Shown: in pieces, positions 44,915-53,714 of the stretch
How positions within the stretch are numbered: the stretch's first letter is position 1
Layout of the letters: the number at the start of each line of letters is the position of its first letter
Position numbers and translations under genes: made by a program
Notes under the pieces: model-generated
What the model was told of the DNA's origin: nothing
Seen by the model: only the letters and a program-made list of their open reading frames with translations
Database searches by the model: none
NCBI GenBank assembly: GCA_029269725.1
Contig: JARJHS010000002.1
Location: forward strand, 744,001-808,000
Length of the DNA: 64,000 bases
Source of the DNA: Pollutibacter soli
GTDB taxonomy: Bacteria > Bacteroidota > Bacteroidia > Chitinophagales > Chitinophagaceae
Direction of reading: 5' to 3'

Positions 44915-46081
44915 ATGAAAAAGATGATCGTTGTGCTTTGTTTTCTTCTGATCGCAGGTATCAGTTCCGGACAACCAAAAAAGACCGGAGTAAAATCCAC
45001 AGTCCCGATTCCGACCCGTTTGAATTTAAAAGCGGAAGCCTGGGACTTTGCGGAAGGAAGAGTCAGTTTTATCGAGCATCGCGGAGTAGCTGCTATCAGG
45101 ATGGATGAAAAATCCGGTGTCATGCTTTATAAAAATCTCAACTTTTCTGATGGTACGATAGAATTTGATGTGGAGGTTAATCAACCGCAGCCGTTTCCTT
45201 CGCTTTATTTCCGTTGGAAGGATAAAGATGAAACCGAGCATGTGTACCTGAGGACAGGAGTTGCGGGGAAAAGAAACGCATTTGATGCAGTGCAGTACGC
45301 GAGCATCATCAAGGGAGTTAACTTGTGGGATTTGCAGCATGAATTTCAAACCGCTGCAGAAATCAAAATAAAAGACTGGAACCACGTCAGGATGGTCATT
45401 TCAGGAAAGCAATTGCAGGTATATGTAAACAACAATACAGATCCGGTGTTGGAAGTGCCGTGCATGGAGGGAAATACCTCCGATGGCCGGATTGGGATCG
45501 GCACCGGTTTCCCGGGACAAGCTATTTTTGCAAATATCATTGTGACCCCTGGCGCAACGGAAGGTCTTTCACCGAAGCCAGGTGCAGATATTACCGCACA
45601 TGATACCCGGTATATCAGGAACTGGAAAGTTTCTATGCCGGACTCGCTCAATTACGGGAACGAACTGAATGCTTTCATGTTGCCCAAAACAGATTCCGGT
45701 TGGGATCAGGTACAAACAGAAAGGCGGGGATTGGTGAATTTGTCCAGGAAATTCGGATTCAGCAGTCAACGAAAATATGTCTGGCTTACAGCGAAAATCA
45801 GGTCAGAGTTTAACCAGGTACAAACCATGAAACTGGGTTTCAGCGATGAAGTCTGGGTTTTTGTGAACCAGCGACCTGTTTACACAGACAAAAACATCTA
45901 TTATCAGAATATGCGGAAAAGCCCGAATGGAAGGATTTCCATAGAAAACAGCAGTTTCCTCTTACCACTTCAAAAAGGGGACAATGATCTGATCATCGGC
46001 ATTTCCAATGATTTTTATGGCTGGGGAGTTATGGCGAGACTGGAGCATCTGGAAGGAATAGAAGTAGTCGATAACTGGTAG
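44915..46081 (+). CDS. Secreted lectin-like (LamG/concanavalin-type) protein
   Basis: 388 aa from ATG 44915 with a signal peptide (MKKMIVVLCFLLIAGISSG); the in-frame ATG at 44843 gives a non-signal extension and is rejected. Residues about 40-220 form a jelly-roll of the family-16/LamG type (FSDGTIEFDVEVNQPQPFPS, WNHVRMVISGKQLQVYVNNN). Residues about 240-385 look like a second beta-sandwich (KLGFSDEVWVFVNQRPVYTD, GDNDLIIGISNDFYGWG). No catalytic signature is seen, so binding of a glycan or surface polymer is more likely than hydrolysis. It is divergent from the membrane-anchored regulator with a similar lectin-like end, suggesting a joint sensing role. Confidence 0.75.
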   Translation: MKKMIVVLCFLLIAGISSGQPKKTGVKSTVPIPTRLNLKAEAWDFAEGRVSFIEHRGVAAIRMDEKSGVMLYKNLNFSDGTIEFDVEVNQPQPFPSLYFRWKDKDETEHVYLRTGVAGKRNAFDAVQYASIIKGVNLWDLQHEFQTAAEIKIKDWNHVRMVISGKQLQVYVNNNTDPVLEVPCMEGNTSDGRIGIGTGFPGQAIFANIIVTPGATEGLSPKPGADITAHDTRYIRNWKVSMPDSLNYGNELNAFMLPKTDSGWDQVQTERRGLVNLSRKFGFSSQRKYVWLTAKIRSEFNQVQTMKLGFSDEVWVFVNQRPVYTDKNIYYQNMRKSPNGRISIENSSFLLPLQKGDNDLIIGISNDFYGWGVMARLEHLEGIEVVDNW

Positions 46082-46131
46082 AATGCCGGCAATATGATCA
46101 GCCTGGAATCACAGGCCGGCAGCCTTCTATC

Positions 46132-46171
46132 AAAATCGTAGGGACGCCATCCATGGCGTCCCTACGATTTT
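46132..46171 (+). terminator. Perfect 19-bp hairpin, terminator and possible REP-like element
   Basis: AAAATCGTAGGGACGCCAT / ATGGCGTCCCTACGATTTT with only CC between the arms, then TTTGATTTTT-like tail. It is long enough to stop transcription from both sides. The core GTAGGGACGCCAT...GGCGTCCCTAC looks like a dispersed palindrome type I recall from other genomes; only one copy is in this window. Confidence 0.75.
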
Positions 46172-46221
46172 TGATTTTTATACCGCGACAATCTTCTTAA
46201 ACTTTCAACGCCGGATGTTTC

Positions 46222-46298
46222 CTATTGCTCTGCCTGCCGGCCGGCAGGCTATTGCCTTTTACTATTGCCCCTACCGTCTACTGTCTACTGTCTGCCCT
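46222..46298 (-). repeat. Heptad tandem array 15, running into the GGGP synthase gene
   Basis: Eleven 7-mers in unbroken phase: ctattgc, tctgcct, gccggcc, ggcaggc, tattgcc, ttttact, attgccc, ctaccgt, ctactgt, ctactgt, ctgccct. It includes the 18-bp palindrome GCCTGCCGGCCGGCAGGC. Positions 46271-46298 are translated as the last residues of the GGGP synthase. Confidence 0.8.
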
Positions 46299-47035
46299 GA
46301 ATGAATCGCATCGCTCATTTCCTTCATCAACGTGAGATCTTTTTCGATTGCGTTACCTACAACAATGATATCCGCGCCTGCTTTGCAATTAAGATATGCT
46401 TTTTCAGGAGTAGTGATCCCGCCGCCAACAACAATGGGAACTTCGACTCGCGCAGCTACTGCGGCAATCATATTTTCAGATACTGCACGTTTTGCACCGC
46501 TGCCAGAATCCATATAAATCAGTTTCATGCCCAGCATTTCCCCGGCCATGGCAGTACATACGGCGATTTCATTTTTATCCGCCGGCAGGGGATTGGCATT
46601 ACTGATATAGGATACCGTGGTAGGAGCGCCTCCATCGATAACCATATAACCGGTGGAAATGATTTCAAGTCCACTTTGTTTTACAAAAGGAGCAGAAATT
46701 ACATGCTGACCAATAAGCAATTCCGGGTTACGGCCGGAAATTAAAGAGAGATACAACAGTGCATCTGCATATCGGGAGATCTGAGAAGGACTGCCAGGAA
46801 ACAGAATTACCGGGAGATCACATTCTTTTTTAATCTGCTGAACAACTTCATCCAGGTGATTGGTAACAACCAGGCTTCCACCAACGAGCAGGTAATCAAC
46901 TTTGGCATCAACTGCCATTGAAGTTATCTCTTCGATCGACTCTTCATTTACTTTATCAGGATCAATGAGTACGGCGAAAGATTTCTGACCATTTTTTTTC
47001 CTGGCTGATATGGAAGAATAAGTCTTTAGGGACAT
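46271..47035 (-). CDS. Geranylgeranylglyceryl phosphate synthase family (PcrB-like)
   Basis: 254 aa from ATG 47035; the ORF start at 47068 is upstream of the likely one. TIM-barrel prenyltransferase family that joins a polyprenyl diphosphate to sn-glycerol-1-phosphate. Family motifs: FAVLIDPDKVNEESIEEI, YLLVGGSLVV, VILFPGSPSQIS, LYMD-type segment LIYMDSGSGAKRAV, PIVVGGGITTPEKAYLNCKA and GADIIVVGNAIEKD. Bacteroidota members include characterised GGGP synthases in Chitinophaga and Flavobacterium relatives as I recall. Its physiological role in bacteria is unclear. The final eight or so residues (GQTVDSRR) come from heptad array 15. Confidence 0.9.
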   Translation of the reverse strand: MSLKTYSSISARKKNGQKSFAVLIDPDKVNEESIEEITSMAVDAKVDYLLVGGSLVVTNHLDEVVQQIKKECDLPVILFPGSPSQISRYADALLYLSLISGRNPELLIGQHVISAPFVKQSGLEIISTGYMVIDGGAPTTVSYISNANPLPADKNEIAVCTAMAGEMLGMKLIYMDSGSGAKRAVSENMIAAVAARVEVPIVVGGGITTPEKAYLNCKAGADIIVVGNAIEKDLTLMKEMSDAIHSGQTVDSRR

Positions 47036-47211
47036 TCGATTTCGGTTACCGTTGTTGCAAAAATGCAAAAAGTTTTTCGATTTGAGTTACGTAAAACAAC
47101 GATTTCAGGTTCTTTAATCATGTGTTGATCTAATCCTGAATATATTCTTTTTTTTCTATAAACACCTATCACTCAGACTGGTTCAATTATTTAATCAAAC
47201 AAAACAGTCAG

Positions 47212-47943
47212 TTATAACCGAAGATAAATGGCCAGCTGAATAATGTTATTGTTAACATAAGTTTCACCCCTGCCTTCAACAAACTGATTCATGTATCCTG
47301 CTTCAAGATCAAGTTCTTTTCGCAGTCGCCATCCCGCAGCTGCATAAAAACGATTCTGATCAAAGAACTTATTGTTGATGTTATTTGCGTCAGTAACATT
47401 GAACATGATTTCATTCTGAATCGCAGTAAAAAATCCGCTACTGAAATTCTTTTTAAACGGAACCGGAATTACTGATCTGAAAAAATACCTGAATCTTGTT
47501 ACATACCTGTATCCGTCTTTTTCAATTTCATCGTTCACTTTTACGGCAATTGGTATAAATCTTTCTTCAAGTCTGAAACGATGGTTGATCGTCAACTTAT
47601 TGATATGTTGCGGAACAATAAGCTGTTGCCAGATCCGGTGTTCGCCAAGTGGTCCGCGTACATCATCGATATGCCTCCACGCTAAATTGTACGCATAGCC
47701 GAGAGTGGCAATTATGGAGTTATTCAAATGATAATTTAATCCCGGTCGTATAATGATCGTTTCCGTGTTCTTCCAATGGTCATCGGAACGAAGCTGAAAA
47801 TCAAAATGAGTACTGAATCGCTTGTTAATTTTATTCGTGTTCATCAACATAAACCATCCTGAAAATTTTGTTGATTGTCCTTTTACGGTGACAAACGCAC
47901 AAACTATTAATACCAGGAGCATCCATTTTTTTCCTGCGATCAT
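47212..47943 (-). CDS. DUF2490-family outer membrane protein
   Basis: 243 aa from ATG 47943, giving a signal peptide (MIAGKKWMLLVLIVCAFVTVKG); the in-frame start at 47979 is 12 residues upstream. The mature protein is a beta-barrel candidate with strands ending in aromatic residues. DUF2490 style is seen in WFMLMNTNKINKRFSTHFDF, IIRPGLNYHLNNSIIATLGY, WQQLIVPQHINKLTINHRFR and the C-terminal NNNIIQLAIYLRL. Function unknown. Single gene. Confidence 0.8.
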   Translation of the reverse strand: MIAGKKWMLLVLIVCAFVTVKGQSTKFSGWFMLMNTNKINKRFSTHFDFQLRSDDHWKNTETIIIRPGLNYHLNNSIIATLGYAYNLAWRHIDDVRGPLGEHRIWQQLIVPQHINKLTINHRFRLEERFIPIAVKVNDEIEKDGYRYVTRFRYFFRSVIPVPFKKNFSSGFFTAIQNEIMFNVTDANNINNKFFDQNRFYAAAGWRLRKELDLEAGYMNQFVEGRGETYVNNNIIQLAIYLRL

Positions 47944-48248
47944 GATCCCTTTATTCTGAGTAGTATTTAAAACCGACAAAAATAATCTTAAATTAATAGG
48001 TATCGTGAAGGACTGGCAACCTATTTGTTGTTATTGTTTTTTAATATCAATTCCAAAAAAAATTCTTCCTCAGTTGTGTAAAAACAATCTTTCCCCATTC
48101 TATAAGGGTTTTGGTCTGTTTTCCACATGCTGTGAGTAATTACAGGTTTGTTAAAACAATAAGGAAAAATATTTTCGTTCTCCCGCCAAAAAAAACCTGA
48201 GAGCAAGAAAACAATATTATTAATCCATATATAAACTTATTTTTTATC
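47944..48248. other. Intergenic region upstream of nrdJ
   Basis: About 305 bp, AT-rich, divergent promoters expected. I looked for a cobalamin riboswitch because nrdJ needs B12 and found no B12-box-like sequence. A 61-codon minus-strand ORF here (48021-48206) looks random. No repeat array. Confidence 0.4.
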
Positions 48249-51200
48249 ATGTCTGCCGTTAATACTACTACCCATGGAGCAGAAGGGTTAGGTTTCAAAC
48301 GTCAGTTTACTTCTGATGAAGTGAATGTTTTTGACCTGTTTGAATACGATTACCGTACTTCTGTTATCCGCAATCCAAGCGGAGAAATCGTGTTTGAAAT
48401 GAATAATGTGGAAGTGCCGAAGCAGTGGAGCCAGATAGCCACAGATATTCTTGCACAAAAATATTTCCGCAAAGCAGGTGTTCCGCAGCCGGATGGCAGT
48501 AAGGGCAGGGAAACGTCCGTGAAGCAGGTGGCGCATCGTATGGCCAATTGCTGGAGAGTATGGGGCGAGCGTTACGGCTATTTTGCTTCAGAAAAAGATG
48601 CACAGATCTTTTACGAAGAGCTGGTTTATTGCATCCTGAACCAGGCCTGCGTTCCTAATTCTCCACAATGGTTCAATACCGGTTTGCATGAAAGCTATGG
48701 CATCACCGGTAAGCCACAGGGTCACTATTATGTAGATCAGAAAGACGGCGAACTGAAAAAATCTACTTCGGCCTATGAACGTCCTCAGCCACACGCCTGT
48801 TTTATCCTGAGTGTGAGCGACGATCTCGTGAACGAAGGCGGTATCATGGACCTTTGGGTTCGTGAAGCGAGGATCTTCAAATATGGTTCTGGTGTGGGTA
48901 CTAACTTCTCCAGTGTTCGTGGCGAAGGTGAAAAACTGAGCGGTGGCGGCACTTCTTCAGGATTAATGAGCTTCCTCAAAATCGGTGACCGTGCTGCAGG
49001 TGCTATCAAAAGCGGGGGTACCACCCGCCGCGCTGCAAAAATGGTTTGCCTTGATCTCGACCATCCTGAAATTGAAAACTTCATCGACTGGAAAGTTGAA
49101 GAAGAGAAGAAAGTGGGTGCCCTGATCGCAGCAGGCTATCCAAGCGATTATGAAGGTGAAGCATACCGCACAGTAAGCGGACAGAACTCAAACAACTCTA
49201 TACGTATTCCAAATTCCTTTTTCGACAAACTGAAAAATGGTGAGGATTGGGAGCTGCGGGCAAGAATGGATGGGCATGTGATGAAGAAAATTCCAGCGAA
49301 AGCATTATGGGATAAGATTGCTTATGCTGCATGGCGTTGCGCTGACCCCGGAACACAATATGATTCCACCATTAATGAATGGCATACCAGTCCGAAAGGC
49401 GGACCTATCAGGGCATCAAACCCGTGTAGCGAGTACATGTTCCTGGATAACACAGCGTGTAACCTTGCATCGGTAAACCTTCGCAAGTTCTTCAATGAAG
49501 ACAATAACACTTTCGATGTAAAAGGATTTGAATATACTGTAAGGTTGTGGACAACCGTGCTGGAAATATCCGTATTGATGGCACAGTTCCCAAGTAAAGA
49601 AGTGGCACAGCTGAGTTATGATTATCGCACGCTCGGGCTCGGTTATGCCAACCTGGGAAGTATGCTGATGGTGAGCGGGATCCCTTACGACAGCGAGGAA
49701 GCACGTGGAATTGCCGGCGCAATCACCGCGATCATGACAGGAGTCTCTTATAAAACTTCAGCAGAAATCGCAAAAATTCTTGGTCCTTTCAACAGGTACG
49801 AAGAGAATAAAGAAGATATGCTGCGGGTAATGCGCAACCATCGCGCCGCTGCATATGATGCTGAAGATGCATATTCAGGATTGAGCATCAATCCACAGGG
49901 TATCAAAGCAAAATACTGCCCTGACTATTTGTTGAATGCAGCCTGCAAAGCATGGGACGATGCTGTTGTGATGGGAGAGAAATACGGTTATCGTAATGCA
50001 CAATCAACAGTAATTGCACCAACAGGTACCATCGGTTTGGTGATGGATTGCGATACTACCGGTGTTGAGCCTGACTTCGCATTGGTGAAATTCAAAAAAC
50101 TTTCTGGTGGTGGATATTTCAAGATCATCAACCAATCCGTACCACAGGCACTGAAAAACCTTGGTTATAATGAAAAAGAAAAAGATGCGATCATTAAATA
50201 TGCAGTGGGTTCTGCATCATTTGCAGGTGCTCCGCATGTCAATCATCAATCATTAAGCGAAAAAGGATTGATTGCAGATGAAATCAGGAAACTTGATGAG
50301 GCGGTTAAATCTGCTTTTGAAATCGGATTTGTTTTTAACGTATATACGCTGGGTGAAGAGTGTTTGAAACGTCTTGGTTTCAAGCCTGAGCAGTATTTCA
50401 ATTTTGATTTCAATATGCTCGAGGCATTGGGCTTCACTGGTGCACAGATCGATGCTGCCAATGACTATGTGTGTGGTACCATGACGGTTGAAGGTGCGCC
50501 ATTCCTTAAAGCTGAGCATTATCCGGTATTTGATTGTGCAAACAAATGCGGAAAGAAAGGGGAGCGTTATATCCATGCGCACGGTCATATCCGCATGATG
50601 GCAGCGGCACAGCCTTTCATCAGCGGTGCAATCTCTAAAACAATCAATCTTCCAAATGAAGCTTCTGTAGAAGAAATAGCTGATTGTTATATGCTGAGCT
50701 GGGAACTGGGACTGAAAGCATGTGCTTTGTATCGTGATGGCTCCAAACTGAGTCAACCCCTTAGCAATAAGAGCGATAAAAAAGTAAAAGAAGAGGAACC
50801 AGCGAAAGACGCAACTCCAAGTCCATTGATTGATGTAAGCAAACTTACAGTTGAAGAAATGCTTGAAGAGTTGCAGAAACGCATGCAGGCGTCTCCGGAT
50901 ACAAAACTGAAACGACAGCTGTCAAGAATAGTTGAAAGGAAAACGTTGCCGGCTAAACGCAGAGGTTTCACACAGAAAGCAAAGGTGAACGGCCAGGCGA
51001 TCTTTCTCAGAACAGGCGAGTATACTGATGGTACATTGGGAGAGATTTTTATCGACCTAGCAAAAGAAGGTTCAACACTCAGAAGCTTGCTGAACTGTTT
51101 TGCGATATCCGTTTCCGTTGGTTTGCAGTATGGTGTACCTCTCGAAGAGTTCGTAGAGAAATTCGTGTTCACCAAATTCGAACCTTCTGGAATGGTGGAT

Positions 51201-51596
51201 CACCCGAATATCAAGACAACTACTTCTCTTGTTGACTTTGTATTCCGTTGCCTGGCTTATGAATACCTCGGGCGTACTGACCTCGTGCATGTACTCGACA
51301 AACCGGAGGTGATGAATCTGGGGACTGATGATTGGGATGATGTGCCTGGCCTGGAATATGATAGTAAGAAACCAGCGCTCTCAGATGTGCGCGTGATTCC
51401 TTCGCCAACGGGAGGTGCGATTCAGACTAATTTAAAGCCACAGCGTGCAGCAGTAAAAGCTGAGAACAGCACGCAGGAATATATGAAGAGCATGCAGAGT
51501 GATGCGCCTTCATGCAATACCTGCGGACATATCACAGTAAGAAGCGGCACCTGTTATAAATGCATGAATTGCGGCAACAGTATGGGTTGCAGCTAG
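48249..51596 (+). CDS. nrdJ: Adenosylcobalamin-dependent ribonucleoside reductase (class II)
   Basis: 1115 aa. Reduces ribonucleotides using a B12-derived thiyl radical, oxygen-independent. Motifs: SPQWFNTGLHESYG and CFILSVSDDLVNEGGIMD near the N-terminal third, the GSGVGTNFSSVRGEG loop, the active-site NPCSEYMFLDNTACNLASVN near residue 390 with the Glu/Cys pair, and APTGTIGLVMDCDTTGVEPD. The C-terminal extension ends with CNTCGHITVRSGTCYKCMNC, a zinc-binding or redox-shuttle tail found in long NrdJ proteins. No class I nrdAB is in the window. A terminator lies at 51641. Dependence on B12 salvage or synthesis elsewhere is implied. Confidence 0.96.
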   Translation: MSAVNTTTHGAEGLGFKRQFTSDEVNVFDLFEYDYRTSVIRNPSGEIVFEMNNVEVPKQWSQIATDILAQKYFRKAGVPQPDGSKGRETSVKQVAHRMANCWRVWGERYGYFASEKDAQIFYEELVYCILNQACVPNSPQWFNTGLHESYGITGKPQGHYYVDQKDGELKKSTSAYERPQPHACFILSVSDDLVNEGGIMDLWVREARIFKYGSGVGTNFSSVRGEGEKLSGGGTSSGLMSFLKIGDRAAGAIKSGGTTRRAAKMVCLDLDHPEIENFIDWKVEEEKKVGALIAAGYPSDYEGEAYRTVSGQNSNNSIRIPNSFFDKLKNGEDWELRARMDGHVMKKIPAKALWDKIAYAAWRCADPGTQYDSTINEWHTSPKGGPIRASNPCSEYMFLDNTACNLASVNLRKFFNEDNNTFDVKGFEYTVRLWTTVLEISVLMAQFPSKEVAQLSYDYRTLGLGYANLGSMLMVSGIPYDSEEARGIAGAITAIMTGVSYKTSAEIAKILGPFNRYEENKEDMLRVMRNHRAAAYDAEDAYSGLSINPQGIKAKYCPDYLLNAACKAWDDAVVMGEKYGYRNAQSTVIAPTGTIGLVMDCDTTGVEPDFALVKFKKLSGGGYFKIINQSVPQALKNLGYNEKEKDAIIKYAVGSASFAGAPHVNHQSLSEKGLIADEIRKLDEAVKSAFEIGFVFNVYTLGEECLKRLGFKPEQYFNFDFNMLEALGFTGAQIDAANDYVCGTMTVEGAPFLKAEHYPVFDCANKCGKKGERYIHAHGHIRMMAAAQPFISGAISKTINLPNEASVEEIADCYMLSWELGLKACALYRDGSKLSQPLSNKSDKKVKEEEPAKDATPSPLIDVSKLTVEEMLEELQKRMQASPDTKLKRQLSRIVERKTLPAKRRGFTQKAKVNGQAIFLRTGEYTDGTLGEIFIDLAKEGSTLRSLLNCFAISVSVGLQYGVPLEEFVEKFVFTKFEPSGMVDHPNIKTTTSLVDFVFRCLAYEYLGRTDLVHVLDKPEVMNLGTDDWDDVPGLEYDSKKPALSDVRVIPSPTGGAIQTNLKPQRAAVKAENSTQEYMKSMQSDAPSCNTCGHITVRSGTCYKCMNCGNSMGCS

Positions 51597-51640
51597 AAGA
51601 TAATCAAAGTTCGGACGGTTGAAATACTTTGATGAACCAG

Positions 51641-51673
51641 GGTCATTCGCGAAAGCGGGTGACCTTTCTTTTT
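51641..51673 (+). terminator. Intrinsic terminator after nrdJ
   Basis: Stem GGTCA-t-TCGC / GCG-gg-TGACC with a GAAA tetraloop (51641-51664), then TTTCTTTTT. Confidence 0.8.
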
Positions 51674-51675
51674 AG

Positions 51676-51703
51676 GGCAGGAGGCAGGAGTGGGGAGGCA
51701 GGA
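51676..51703 (+). repeat. Heptad tandem array 16 (GGCAGGA units)
   Basis: Units: ggcagga, ggcagga, gtgggga, ggcagga. It follows directly after the nrdJ terminator. A weak pyrimidine-rich 7-bp series near 51807-51860 may be its inverted partner, but is too degenerate to be sure. Confidence 0.65.
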
Positions 51704-52117
51704 GGGCTAATGTTCAGCAGATCGTACCCGGCTTTATTCCGGAAAAAGTCCTGGTAATGAAATTTGGTGTTGAATGATAATCGGGAAAAAGACTAGGAAA
51801 TGCTTGTTCCTCTTATCCCGGACCTAGTTCTCTTACCTCGTACTGCCACCTAAATTACTATTCCGTACTTTCTCGAATAATCACATCCACTGATCCTGAT
51901 ACTGTTAGAAAATTGTTCCCTTAATTGTAGAGAATTGGCATCATTTTTTCTTAGCTACGTGTGCGCCTGGAGAAAAACATTTTGATTTCTTTTAGGAAGA
52001 GAAATCTTAGTGCTGACCAAATTAAAAACCGATTTGTTCGTTTCAGTCCTGGCTCGTTTTTTAATCCCGAAACCTAAAATTTTTAGATGACAGAAATCTA
52101 CGCGAAAACAAACCTTT
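51704..52117. other. Intergenic region between nrdJ and the small lipoprotein
   Basis: About 410 bp. Apart from the possible degenerate heptad series near 51807-51860 I see no gene, hairpin or RNA. A 61-codon minus-strand ORF (51955-52140) looks random. Confidence 0.4.
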
Positions 52118-52234
52118 ATGAAAAAAATCCTGGCTTTCATCGCGATCGTTGTATTTCTGACATCATGTAGCCGTTCAGTTACTCCATATGAGGCTGCAAA
52201 TAAGAATTACAAACGTTGCCAAAACATCCGATAA
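52118..52234 (+). CDS. Small lipoprotein, 38 aa
   Basis: ATG at 52118, stop at 52232-52234. The N terminus MKKILAFIAIVVFLTSC is a textbook lipoprotein signal with the lipobox LTSC, Cys17 being the acylation site. The mature part is only 22 residues (CSRSVTPYEAANKNYKRC...), basic, with a second Cys. Similar tiny SC-SRSVTP-type lipoproteins occur in Bacteroidota as I recall. It is too short for usual ORF calling. A long stem (52347-52400) downstream may be its terminator. Function unknown; the size recalls entericidin-like peptides. Confidence 0.65.
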   Translation: MKKILAFIAIVVFLTSCSRSVTPYEAANKNYKRCQNIR

Positions 52235-52346
52235 TTCCTGTTCTCATCAGCAGTATTCATTTCCCCGGATTTGAATGACATTATGTTGTGGACAAACATA
52301 ATATCCAAGTAATCTGATCTTAATATCCTTCTGAAACCATCCATCG

Positions 52347-52406
52347 CCGGAGCACAGCGCGACACTTTATACTCAGGATAAAATCAGCACAGTGCTCCGG
52401 TTTTTT
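52347..52406 (+). terminator. Possible terminator with a long loop
   Basis: CCGGAGCAC (52347-52355) pairs with GTGCTCCGG (52392-52400), loop about 36 nt, followed by TTTTTT. The arms are perfect, but the loop is longer than usual for an intrinsic terminator. Confidence 0.5.
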
Positions 52407-52487
52407 ATTTTACCTATTCGTTTTCATCGATCTGATTCATAGGGAATTGCTATCTTCATTTTTCCACGCACCGGAGAAATATTTTTA

Positions 52488-52970
52488 ATGGAATTGAAGG
52501 TCAGCTACAAAAAACCCGCAGTTATTCAGGCATTGAGATACCATTTCATCAGCAAGCCTGAAATCAAAACAATGGTCGTATTGGTAAATGTGTTCGCCCT
52601 GCTGACGGTAGGTCTATATGCATTTAAGATGATTACGCCATTGCCGTTCCTGATGAGTTCAGTGCTTTGGCTGGCGATGATGCTTGCATTCTGGGTATGG
52701 TTACCAGCTTTGATTTATCGACGCAGCAAAACTTTCAAGGATTCTTTTACAGTCACGATTGAAGAGAACCATATGTTTATTGATACTGATCGGGGACGTA
52801 AAACCTTCGCCTGGCGCGAGTTCAGTAATTTTTTCGAAACCCCGGGTTTCTTCCATCTCTATTTTGATCCGCGGAGTTTCTTTCTTCTACCCAAAGACGC
52901 CTTCGCTGATTCCGATCAAGTCCATCGCGCAAGGCAGATCATGAAAGCAGGAATTAAACGTAAAACGTAA
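52488..52970 (+). CDS. YcxB-like membrane protein
   Basis: 160 aa. Two membrane helices near residues 27-45 (TMVVLVNVFALLTVGLYAF) and 52-75 (LPFLMSSVLWLAMMLAFWVW), followed by a soluble domain of the YcxB type: FTVTIEENHMFIDTDRGRKT, then FAWREFSNFFETPGFFHLYF, FFLLPKDAFADSDQVHRARQ. The family is membrane-associated with unknown function. The last four residues (KRKT) and the stop codon are encoded by heptad array 17, so the original C terminus may have been altered. Confidence 0.8.
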   Translation: MELKVSYKKPAVIQALRYHFISKPEIKTMVVLVNVFALLTVGLYAFKMITPLPFLMSSVLWLAMMLAFWVWLPALIYRRSKTFKDSFTVTIEENHMFIDTDRGRKTFAWREFSNFFETPGFFHLYFDPRSFFLLPKDAFADSDQVHRARQIMKAGIKRKT

Positions 52971-52990
52971 AACGTAGAACGTAGAACGTA
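52956..52990 (+). repeat. Heptad tandem array 17, spanning the YcxB-like stop codon
   Basis: Units: aaacgta, aaacgta, aaacgta, gaacgta, gaacgta. The stop codon at 52968-52970 is inside. Reverse complement of array 18 aligns at about 21 of 25 positions, so the pair is inverted around a 73-bp core. Confidence 0.85.
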
Positions 52991-53063
52991 AGCTCTTCCT
53001 GGGCAATGCTGATGGTTAAGGACGATGGCAAACCGATGATCTGGTAAATTCGCGGGTTCCGGC

Positions 53064-53098
53064 GTTTAACGTTTGACGTTTAACGTTGAACGTAAAAA
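53064..53098 (-). repeat. Heptad tandem array 18
   Basis: Units: gtttaac, gtttgac, gtttaac, gttgaac, gtaaaaa. It ends 5 bp before the stop codon of the convergent GNAT gene. Inverted partner of array 17. Confidence 0.85.
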
Positions 53099-53103
53099 CG
53101 TCT

Positions 53104-53535
53104 TCAGATCAGTTTCTTTTCCATCACATAATGTGGTATAGTCACTTCCAGGAATTCGTTACCGTTGATGCGATAGCCGAGCTTCTCATAAAAACCGATG
53201 GCGGTTTTACGGGCATGCATGGACATATTTTTAAAGCCGCGGTCTCGTGCGATGTTTTCAGCAAAATTCATCATGGTAAAACCAATACCCTTACCCTGCT
53301 GACTGTTCTGAACAGCCATCTGGCGGAGTTTGCAGGTGGCCTGGTCGACCTTTGTAATAAGGCAACAGGCAAGTAATTTATCATCATCAAACGCTCCGAT
53401 CAGGATGTCTTCTTTTTCACGGTCAAGTTCATCATGAGTAAAAGAAAGGCCGAGCGGTTTGCGCAGAATTTCGAAGCGCAGATCCACCATTTTTTTGTAT
53501 TCCGGAGAGCCGTGATCGATGATTTTTAAAGCCAT
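53104..53535 (-). CDS. GNAT-family N-acetyltransferase
   Basis: 143 aa from ATG 53535 (MALKIIDHGSPEYKKMVDLR); the frame continues nine codons upstream to 53562 but that start lacks support. The acetyl-CoA loop is QNSQQGKGIGFTMMNFAEN (Q-x-x-G-x-G form) near residues 76-94, and YEKLGYRINGNEF is the usual C-terminal motif. The ELxxE-like start and TKVDQATCKLRQMAV strand resemble the ElaA-type subgroup. Substrate unknown. Convergent with the YcxB-like gene. Confidence 0.88.
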   Translation of the reverse strand: MALKIIDHGSPEYKKMVDLRFEILRKPLGLSFTHDELDREKEDILIGAFDDDKLLACCLITKVDQATCKLRQMAVQNSQQGKGIGFTMMNFAENIARDRGFKNMSMHARKTAIGFYEKLGYRINGNEFLEVTIPHYVMEKKLI

Positions 53536-53714
53536 AATAACAAGATAATTGAAATTTGGCACCTATATTAAAAATAAAAAAAAATTGCGTTTAACCGTTG
53601 GCAGGCAATAGGTTGAACGATTTTTTTAATACGCTGAAACCCTTGCCAGGCCTGCACATCCGCGGGCTGGTATCATCTTTATACTGATGTTTAGAACTCT
53701 CTGAAAGGCAAAAA

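Noticed and set aside
48021-48206. 61-codon minus-strand ORF upstream of nrdJ
   Set aside because: Ends in a poly-Asn run from AT-rich DNA; no family or signal; probably chance.
47944-48248. Cobalamin riboswitch before nrdJ
   Set aside because: No B12 box or matching stem arrangement was found in the AT-rich leader.
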